Source: Acidimicrobiaceae bacterium
GTDB taxonomy: Bacteria; Actinomycetota; Acidimicrobiia; Acidimicrobiales; Microtrichaceae
Direction of reading: 5' to 3'
DNA length: 5,083 nt
Assembly (NCBI GenBank): GCA_003514205.1
Contig: DORQ01000302.1
Span: 1 to 5,083, forward strand
Under the pieces are notes generated by a model that worked only from the letters and a program-made list of their open reading frames with translations, was not told the origin of the DNA and searched no databases. The first letter of the stretch is position 1, and each line of letters begins with the position of its first letter. Positions 1 through 5,083 of the stretch are shown here, piece after piece. A program made the translations under genes and the position numbers.

Positions 1-2371
1 GGTCTCGCCCCAGTGAGCCCGGAAAGAAGTGTGCGGTCCGTGACCGGTCCGATACATGTGGGTCGTCCGCTGCACCGGGTTGATCATGCGTCGTTGAATC
101 TGCCGAATCGGTCACTGTGATCGCGACAAGGTCGACGGTGTGCTCGGCGAACCGATACGCATGAGTCAGGTCCCAGAAGCGGCCAAGCACTGAGGCGAGA
201 CGAACCCGATGGGAACTGTGGGGTGGAACCCGGACTGTGGTGTGTGCCTGTTCGAGCCGTCGAGATCCATTCGAGACGGAGCCCCACAGATCCACGGTGA
301 GATCGCCGACCCAGTCGACTTCGGTGTCGTTATGGAGATATGCGTCGAGGCCGTTGAGGCCCTCATCGATCAGTGAAACAGCCCGAGGCCGACAGGACCG
401 CGCAGCTCCGTAGTAGCTCGATTTCGGCACACCAGTGGCGTCGATCATCCCCCAACCGGGGCCAATCACGAGATCTCGAGCGGTAAAGATCAAGGCGCCG
501 TTGCAGCTCGACTCTGTACGTCGCCATTCGGCAAGACTCTGTTCGAACAGATGGCTCAGCGTTGCCCTGCCGAGATCGAGATAGCGCTGTGGGTTGGAGT
601 CGCGAAGCTTGTGAAGCTCCTGCCCGAAGTAGAGCTGGGTGTAATGATCGCGGACCTCCTCGAAATCCCAATCTGCGCCGTGGTCCTTGGGAATCGCGGC
701 CGTCCAGCGTTGGGAAACTCCGTACTCGGCTGGTTGGTACCCGTGTCTCCGCAGTACCCATTCCTCCGGTGGCGCCGCGAAGGCCAGGCATTCTGAGGCG
801 AATCTCAAGCCAGCACGTCGGGCGTCCTGAGGGTCGCGAAGGTAGGCCCCGACCCCGTAGTAATGGCTGATCCCGTAGTCGATCTGGAACGGGAGTGAGC
901 CGCCGGAGGGGCTGGAAGAGATGATCGCTACCTCACAGGCTGAGTCCTGGAGTGCTTGTTCAAGCAGGAGCCGGGGTTCGGAAGGGTTCCACAGCGACCG
1001 ATCAGCTCCCCACATTGCTGCCTGTTGGGACACCTCGCTTCCACCACACAGCAGGGCCAGGCTTGGTCGATGCCCGATTCGGCTGAGGAGATCAGCGATC
1101 TCGCTGCGAACCGATACTCGGAATGACTCCTCCTCAAAGGGGTAGTCGTGGTTGGCGAACATCAGGTCGTGGAAGACCATCATTCCAAGTTCGTCGCAGA
1201 GCTCATAGAACTCGTCCTGTTCTGGGGCCATGGTGCCGGTGATGCGCACCATGTTGAACCCGGCCGCCATGAGCGAACCAAGTGCTTCCCGCAACTCGGC
1301 CTCGGTGCTGTTCAGACCAATGGGATCGAGTGGCACCCAGCACGCGCCTCGGCAGAAAACCCTCACACCATTCACCGATACCGCGAACTCACCTTCGTGG
1401 TGATCGATATCGATATCTCTGAAACCCACGGAACCCAACTCGAGAAGGTGTTCACGCGCTCCGTCCTCGATCCGGAGCGTGACGAGGTATCTCGTCGGTG
1501 TGCCATGTGAATGTGGCATCCATGTGGTCGGTTCGGTCACGGTGATTGCCCCGCGAGCGACCCAACATTGGGGGTTCTGAGGATCAGTTGAGAGATTGAT
1601 GAGTTGCGAGGTCCCCGCAACGAGAACGTGTGCAGTTGCGGGTGCGTCTGCGCCTCGCGGAAGTGCGCCGCTGAGCACAGTGTTGATCTGAATGATTCCC
1701 GTTGACCCATCGAGACGAGCACTGAGCCCGAGTCGCTCCACCCGAACCTCTGGCTCAGGCGCGCAGGTGATTGGTCGCCAGGGGCCTAGGGGGGCAACTC
1801 GTGGGGGCCAGGTTGGCATCCTGCCAAGGAAGGATGTGCGCAGCCAGCGCAGCTTGGATTCTGCCACGAGGCGAGTTCGCCATCGTGGCCGTGGGCGCTT
1901 GGTTGCGAGGAACTCACCGAGGCTGGCGAAGCGGAGATAGAGCTGATGGGTGCCCGCCTCAAGTTCAAGTGTGACGCAGTGATGGAGGAACATGTTCTCG
2001 GAAACGAGGATCTGCTCCTCATCGATCCAGACCTCGGACAGGGTTGCAAGACCGCCGAAATCAAAGGTGAACCGTCCCGATTCGGCGATGGCCACACCGG
2101 CGCGGTACCACCACTCTTGAGCGTCCAGGTCGGGAAACTCGAACTCGGCAGCAGGGGCCAAACCGTGGGCAGCAGCCGGCGTTTGGTTCCGGGAACTCGT
2201 GCTGAGCAGTGCACCAACAGTGCCTGGGACACTCGCGTGCTCCCAGCCCAGGTCGAGTTGGTCGAGGTCAACGGGTCGTGTTGCCGAATTGGGAGCGACT
2301 CGCGCTGCCTCCCAGACCAGCTCGATCTCAGCAGTTGATCCGTGCTGGGAGGTCAGTCTCGCGCCGGTCAT
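1..2371 (-). CDS. Glycoside hydrolase family 2, beta-mannosidase-like (C-terminus cut by window edge)
   Basis: From ATG at 2371-2369 the frame is open for 790 codons to the left edge without a stop. GH2 mannosidases are usually 800-850 residues, so only the tail is missing. Domains in order: sugar-binding jelly roll (about 20-200) with WWYR at 87-90, Trp115 in SEVWID, and GPWRPI at 196-201; immunoglobulin-like domain with WMPHSHG at 284-290, a beta-mannosidase hallmark; TIM barrel from about 340 (CRGACWVPLDP 340-350, GFNMVRITG 371-379, FHDLMFAN 400-407); then C-terminal beta domains. The likely acid/base is Glu446 in LCGGSE and the likely nucleophile is Glu527 in FASEC; GISHYYGVG at 500-508 matches the barrel's conserved His-x-Tyr segment. 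The residue before the acid/base is Ser, where GH2 normally has Asn, so specificity or activity may differ from true mannosidase. There is no signal peptide, pointing to an intracellular glycosidic substrate. The start lies 5 bases after the DUF1839 stop, with no good Shine-Dalgarno site, so coupling is likely. Confidence 0.9.
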   Translation of the reverse strand, partial: MTGARLTSQHGSTAEIELVWEAARVAPNSATRPVDLDQLDLGWEHASVPGTVGALLSTSSRNQTPAAAHGLAPAAEFEFPDLDAQEWWYRAGVAIAESGRFTFDFGGLATLSEVWIDEEQILVSENMFLHHCVTLELEAGTHQLYLRFASLGEFLATKRPRPRWRTRLVAESKLRWLRTSFLGRMPTWPPRVAPLGPWRPITCAPEPEVRVERLGLSARLDGSTGIIQINTVLSGALPRGADAPATAHVLVAGTSQLINLSTDPQNPQCWVARGAITVTEPTTWMPHSHGTPTRYLVTLRIEDGAREHLLELGSVGFRDIDIDHHEGEFAVSVNGVRVFCRGACWVPLDPIGLNSTEAELREALGSLMAAGFNMVRITGTMAPEQDEFYELCDELGMMVFHDLMFANHDYPFEEESFRVSVRSEIADLLSRIGHRPSLALLCGGSEVSQQAAMWGADRSLWNPSEPRLLLEQALQDSACEVAIISSSPSGGSLPFQIDYGISHYYGVGAYLRDPQDARRAGLRFASECLAFAAPPEEWVLRRHGYQPAEYGVSQRWTAAIPKDHGADWDFEEVRDHYTQLYFGQELHKLRDSNPQRYLDLGRATLSHLFEQSLAEWRRTESSCNGALIFTARDLVIGPGWGMIDATGVPKSSYYGAARSCRPRAVSLIDEGLNGLDAYLHNDTEVDWVGDLTVDLWGSVSNGSRRLEQAHTTVRVPPHSSHRVRLASVLGRFWDLTHAYRFAEHTVDLVAITVTDSADSTTHDQPGAADDPHVSDRSRTAHFFPGSLGRD

Positions 2372-2376
2372 GGAGG

Positions 2377-3336
2377 TCAGCTATGCCCTGCGCTGGCGTG
2401 CAACATGGCGAAGGCGGCGGCCCAATGGGCGCTCATCGAACTGAGAAGTGAGTCGAGATTCGCGGTTCGACCTGCGGCAATTCTTGAGAGCTTGAATTGG
2501 GCTGTCTTCGCGTCGCTGCTGAGCTCGAGGAGTTCGGCGGCAGCTGCAACGTGGTGTTCGTCGAGCCAACTGAGGTAGCTGCTGGCCATCTCCGCCCAAG
2601 CGCCCAGCTGGCGAAAAGTGGCGAAGGCGTAATGGGCGATGTTGACCTCAGCGCCAGACTCAAGCAGGGCAAGGTCTGCGGACACCAACCGGTGAAAGTC
2701 CTCAACGGGATTGCCTGCGGCGCGGCGCAACAATGCTGCCTGGAACAGTTCCTTCGACAGCTCCTTGAGTTGGTCGGCATCGGGGGTGCGAAAGTGATCG
2801 AATCGAAGGATCTCTCCGAACGGGGATAACCCCGTTGAGTTCTCAAGCCGCAACACGCCTCGGTAGTCCTGCCCGCTCAACTCGGCGAAGGTTCGGTTGT
2901 GGAAGTAGCGGAGGCGTTCGTTCTCGCGATCAATCCACGTCGGGATGATTGAGGACTTCTGATGTTCGAGCTGGTAGGCGACACCAGCGGTGTCGGGAAG
3001 GTAGAAGGAGTCTGCATCGAACATCAGCAGATTGCCTGCGCGGAGTTGGTCGTCGATGTGTCGGTCGAGCGGTCGCCACAGGTTGTACTCATGGCACTCG
3101 ATGCCGAAGAGCAACTGAATCTCCGCAGTCGAAAATTTGAAGAACTCCCATTGATCGAGGTCGAGCCCGCAGCGGAAGATCCCAGCGCAGGCAGCGAGCG
3201 GCTCACAGCCCAGGGAGTGAAGGAGTTCCACCCAGGCGTCAATGGCGCAGTTCGTTTCGGGCCACATTCGGGAATCGCTGTGAACACCGTGGGCGCTGAA
3301 GGTGTCGAGATCGGTAAGGAACTGGGGTTTCGTCAT
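2377..3336 (-). CDS. DUF1839 family protein, candidate aminoacyl transferase
   Basis: This 319-residue protein starts at ATG and ends with TGA. It matches the DUF1839 pattern: WPETNCAIDAWVELLHSLG at 25-43, DQWEFFKF at 61-68, FGIECHEYNLWRPLDRH at 77-93, then FDADSFYLPDT at 106-116, LEHQKSSI at 123-130 and YFHNRTF at 144-150. The C-terminal half is mainly helical with no recognised motif. There is no signal peptide or membrane segment, so it should be cytosolic. No DUF1839 activity is known to me. The order Cys30, Asp109 with Leu113-Pro114, and His125 resembles the N-terminal domain of BtrH, a papain-like-fold enzyme that moves an acyl group from a carrier protein to an aminoglycoside. I infer that this protein may accept the aminoacyl group from the carrier protein loaded by the upstream ligase. 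DUF1839 genes are, as I recall, found repeatedly beside such ligases. No clear Shine-Dalgarno site precedes the start. Family call is confident; function is inference. Confidence 0.85.
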   Translation of the reverse strand: MTKPQFLTDLDTFSAHGVHSDSRMWPETNCAIDAWVELLHSLGCEPLAACAGIFRCGLDLDQWEFFKFSTAEIQLLFGIECHEYNLWRPLDRHIDDQLRAGNLLMFDADSFYLPDTAGVAYQLEHQKSSIIPTWIDRENERLRYFHNRTFAELSGQDYRGVLRLENSTGLSPFGEILRFDHFRTPDADQLKELSKELFQAALLRRAAGNPVEDFHRLVSADLALLESGAEVNIAHYAFATFRQLGAWAEMASSYLSWLDEHHVAAAAELLELSSDAKTAQFKLSRIAAGRTANLDSLLSSMSAHWAAAFAMLHASAGHS

Positions 3337-3357
3337 GGGTGGTTCAACGACGTGGCG

Positions 3358-4326
3358 CTACGCGAGACGAAGTCGCTCCCGGAGTTTGAGTCCCCATCTA
3401 TCTGGGTTGACCCCGTGTTGGTTGCACAACGCAACCGCAATTCGCTCAAGGCCGAACCCAATGCATGAGGAATGAGCAATCTCGCCTGAGGGAGTCCGGA
3501 TCCCGAAGATCTCGCCGAAATGGTCTTGGTGGTAATTGAGTGAGGAACACGCTGTTCGGTTGTCGTCGCCGTACACGTTCACAAGGAACTCGATCTTGAG
3601 TTGCTGGCTCAACTGATGTTGTTTCATGAGTCGCCCGGGCCGACCAAAGAACGGATCAGAGGCGACATCGGTGGTGACGTCCAGTCCAAGCTCGCTCAGA
3701 AACTCTGCGGCTCGCTCCAACCACAGGTTCCGCCAGGCCTGCACCTCCTCGGGCGCCGCGACTCGGATCTGCTCTCGTTGCTCGAACATCTGCAGACGCA
3801 TTGGGTCCTTGGATGGCTCATGTCTGAAGCAGTATCCCCTGGTGGTGTAGCTGGCTCCAGCGTCCTCGATCGACTTCGGGGAAGTCGCGTAGAAGGGGTA
3901 GCAGCAGGCAGGAGTGAGGGTGAGGTCGGTCTGAGTGAGCAGGGGTGCGTAGTCCGCGCCGTCATCGAGTCGTTTGAGAAGTTCCTTGTGCTCCTCGGGG
4001 CCGCCGAGGAACGAGAAAACGGGACCAGCGAGGTCAGCGAACTTTCGAAGGTAGCCGATCTGGTCAAAGGTGACTCTGGGCAACATGGGGGGAAAGGTTG
4101 CTGCAATCGGGGCTTCGGGGGCCGCAAGGAGGTTGAGCGCAGCGTCGATTCCATCGAGCACAGAGTTGAAGACCTGATCTCGCCCGTACAAACCATCGAC
4201 GCCGGTTGGGAGGAGGCGCCCAGACGCGAGGAGGCGATGCAACAGGTCTGCTCGGGCCGCGTCGAGCGGTGTCAAGGTCGCATCTGCAGGTGCCAAGTCG
4301 TTGCCGTCGTCGTTCGAACGATCCAC
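3358..4326 (-). CDS. Amino acid:[carrier protein] ligase (class II aaRS homologue)
   Basis: This 322-residue protein starts at GTG and ends with TAG. It resembles the catalytic core of atypical (archaeal-type) seryl-tRNA synthetase but has no tRNA-binding arm. Characterised relatives from Bradyrhizobium and Agrobacterium activate glycine or alanine with ATP and attach it to the phosphopantetheine thiol of a small carrier protein. Visible landmarks: FPPMLPR at 78-84 and GYLRKFADLAGPVFSF at 91-106; motif 2 around TTRGYCFRHE (161-170) with Arg163, Arg168 and Glu170, then Arg177 and Phe181; a SLNYHQDHFG block at 262-271; and motif 3 GFGLERIAVAL at 290-300 with the ATP-binding Arg295. Likely zinc ligands are Cys142 (Cys141 is adjacent), Glu185 and Cys288, with spacing close to that known for the family. 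All key residues look intact, so it should be active. The amino acid used cannot be read from sequence by eye. No carrier-protein gene lies in this window. It is sandwiched between the ACAD-like gene (1-base gap) and the DUF1839 gene (21-base gap). Confidence 0.9.
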   Translation of the reverse strand: MDRSNDDGNDLAPADATLTPLDAARADLLHRLLASGRLLPTGVDGLYGRDQVFNSVLDGIDAALNLLAAPEAPIAATFPPMLPRVTFDQIGYLRKFADLAGPVFSFLGGPEEHKELLKRLDDGADYAPLLTQTDLTLTPACCYPFYATSPKSIEDAGASYTTRGYCFRHEPSKDPMRLQMFEQREQIRVAAPEEVQAWRNLWLERAAEFLSELGLDVTTDVASDPFFGRPGRLMKQHQLSQQLKIEFLVNVYGDDNRTACSSLNYHQDHFGEIFGIRTPSGEIAHSSCIGFGLERIAVALCNQHGVNPDRWGLKLRERLRLA

Positions 4327-4327
4327 T

Positions 4328-5083
4328 TCACTTGCCTTTCAGCAGACTCAAGAGGGAGGCATTATGAGCAACGATACGGTCGTTGTGAATCATGATCGGC
4401 GCGCTGAGCGAGTCTCTGATCTGGCGTCCCAACGAATAGGGCGAGTCGTTGCGATACCCCGAGATGCCACAGACGGCCAGTGCTGATTGAACGATGGACA
4501 CCACATGGGTGGAGAGCATCAGTTTGAGGTTGTTCATCTGAACGGTCTGCAGCGCATCGGTGGCGCCGGCACCGTCGGCCTCGTGTTGTCCGAACCGCTC
4601 GGAGGCAGAGTCGACTGCTGCTCGGCAGGTTTCGAGCTGCATATAGAGCTGCGCCAATTCGGTGGCTGACGGAGGTGTGACCTCAGGATCTTTGCGAGCT
4701 TGGGCCCGTACATAGCTGCGTGCCTTCGTTGCCGCATTCTCTGCGATACCCAGCCACACGCCCGCCCAGGTGAGGTGGGTGACTGGCACCATGGTATGAG
4801 CGAGCACCTCTGAGCCAGTGGCCTCCATGATCTGGCTCACATCGCCCTCGGTATCCAGCAGAAAGCCGAGGCTTCTCGTCCCGCGCATGCCGAGGGTGTC
4901 CCACTGGCCTGTTTCGACCAGGTTCGCCGAGTCGGTGGGGACGTGGACGAGCACTTGATCCGTGGGTGGCGAATCTGGGTGCCTGCGTGCTGTGAGCAGA
5001 ATGTCGTCGGACTCAGATCCGTAGGAAATGACGGAGGCTTCCTTGCTGAGCGTGAATCGCTGACCGTCGCGATGGACTGCGCA
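4328..5083 (-). CDS. Acyl-CoA dehydrogenase-like flavoprotein, N-terminus outside window
   Basis: The open frame runs from the right edge to TGA at 4330-4328 and gives 251 residues. ACADs are usually about 380 long, so roughly 130 N-terminal residues are missing. The fragment opens in the middle beta domain (RDGQRF at residues 5-10), then WDTLGMRGTRS at 61-71, a strong ACAD signature of the FAD and substrate region. The C-terminal helical domain follows, with CGISGY at 205-210 and IRD at 222-224, matching the GGxGY...RD block of the family. ACADs oxidise acyl-thioesters to enoyl-thioesters using FAD; some act on carrier-protein-bound amino acids. Here the segment aligning with the catalytic YEGT motif reads IMIHND (230-235), with no Glu, and the alternative base position used by isovaleryl-CoA dehydrogenase is also not Glu (around Thr102-His103). 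It may therefore be a non-dehydrogenase member such as an ACAD-fold monooxygenase, or a degenerate one. It ends one base before the ligase start, so the two are co-transcribed. Family assignment is firm; reaction is unknown. Confidence 0.88.
   Translation of the reverse strand, partial: CAVHRDGQRFTLSKEASVISYGSESDDILLTARRHPDSPPTDQVLVHVPTDSANLVETGQWDTLGMRGTRSLGFLLDTEGDVSQIMEATGSEVLAHTMVPVTHLTWAGVWLGIAENAATKARSYVRAQARKDPEVTPPSATELAQLYMQLETCRAAVDSASERFGQHEADGAGATDALQTVQMNNLKLMLSTHVVSIVQSALAVCGISGYRNDSPYSLGRQIRDSLSAPIMIHNDRIVAHNASLLSLLKGK
4335..4340 (-). promoter_or_regulatory. Probable ribosome binding site for the ligase gene
   Basis: On the minus strand the sequence GAAAGG lies 8 bases before the GTG at 4326-4324. 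It sits inside the last codons of the upstream ACAD-like gene (Lys-Gly-Lys-stop). It is a modest match to a Shine-Dalgarno site but correctly spaced, and it supports GTG at 4326 as the start despite the non-ATG codon. Ribosomes finishing the upstream gene would end one base from this start, so translational coupling is likely. Confidence 0.45.

Noticed and set aside
363..791. 142-codon minus-strand frame inside the GH2 gene
   Set aside because: The GH2 frame is open and conserved across it; this reading is Arg/Ser-rich with no motif.
1404..1418. Short palindrome GATATCGATATC as a possible operator
   Set aside because: It lies deep inside the GH2 gene and simply encodes an Asp-Ile-Asp-Ile run; there is no promoter context.
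1786..2271. 161-codon minus-strand frame inside the GH2 gene
   Set aside because: It is out of frame with the GH2 coding sequence, which carries continuous domain motifs through this region. The alternative reading is Ser/Pro-rich, typical of a frame shadow.
1..2371. Frameshift or broken GH2 gene
   Set aside because: Direct translation from 2371 to the left edge gives one unbroken frame with all domain motifs in order; the gene is only cut by the window edge.
2372..2376. GGAGG on the plus strand as a ribosome binding site
   Set aside because: It is on the non-coding strand in the gap between DUF1839 and GH2; no plus-strand gene follows it.
2962..3468. 168-codon open frame on the plus strand
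   Set aside because: It is antisense to the DUF1839 gene and the ligase end, with no recognisable motif.
3601..4395. 264-codon open frame on the plus strand
   Set aside because: It lies wholly antisense to the well-supported ligase and the end of the ACAD-like gene, its translation shows no family motif, and such antisense frames are common opposite GC-rich genes.

Overview
The window is one stretch of a tightly packed minus-strand operon, cut at both ends. In transcription order (right to left) it holds: the C-terminal two thirds of an acyl-CoA dehydrogenase (ACAD)-fold flavoprotein (from beyond 5083 to 4328); a complete 322-residue class II aminoacyl-tRNA-synthetase homologue of the amino acid:[carrier protein] ligase type (4326-3358); a complete 319-residue DUF1839 protein (3336-2377); and a GH2 beta-mannosidase-like glycosidase (2371 to beyond base 1) lacking only its C-terminal end. 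The junctions are 1, 21 and 5 bases. There is no internal promoter or terminator signal, no RNA gene, repeat array, CRISPR or mobile element, and no gene-free stretch longer than 21 bases.

How the genes may work together (inference): the ligase has intact class II motifs 2 and 3 and the Cys/Glu/Cys zinc site of its family, but no tRNA-binding domain. Known members load an amino acid onto the phosphopantetheine arm of a small carrier protein instead of a tRNA. The DUF1839 protein has a layout resembling the thiol acyltransferase BtrH (Cys, then Asp-x-phi-x-Leu-Pro, then His). It is a good candidate for moving the aminoacyl group from the carrier protein to an acceptor. The GH2 protein has no signal peptide and would act in the cytosol on a sugar or glycoconjugate. 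The ACAD-like protein may modify the carrier-bound amino acid, but it lacks a Glu at both classical catalytic-base positions. Together this suggests a small, non-ribosomal route to an amino-acid-modified, possibly sugar-containing, product. The carrier protein itself is not in the window and is expected next door.

Organism: the DNA is GC-rich by eye, with mostly G/C third positions, short or overlapping gene junctions, one GTG start and weak Shine-Dalgarno signals. This fits a high-GC bacterium such as an actinobacterium, or less likely an alphaproteobacterium. No marker gene allows a firm assignment.
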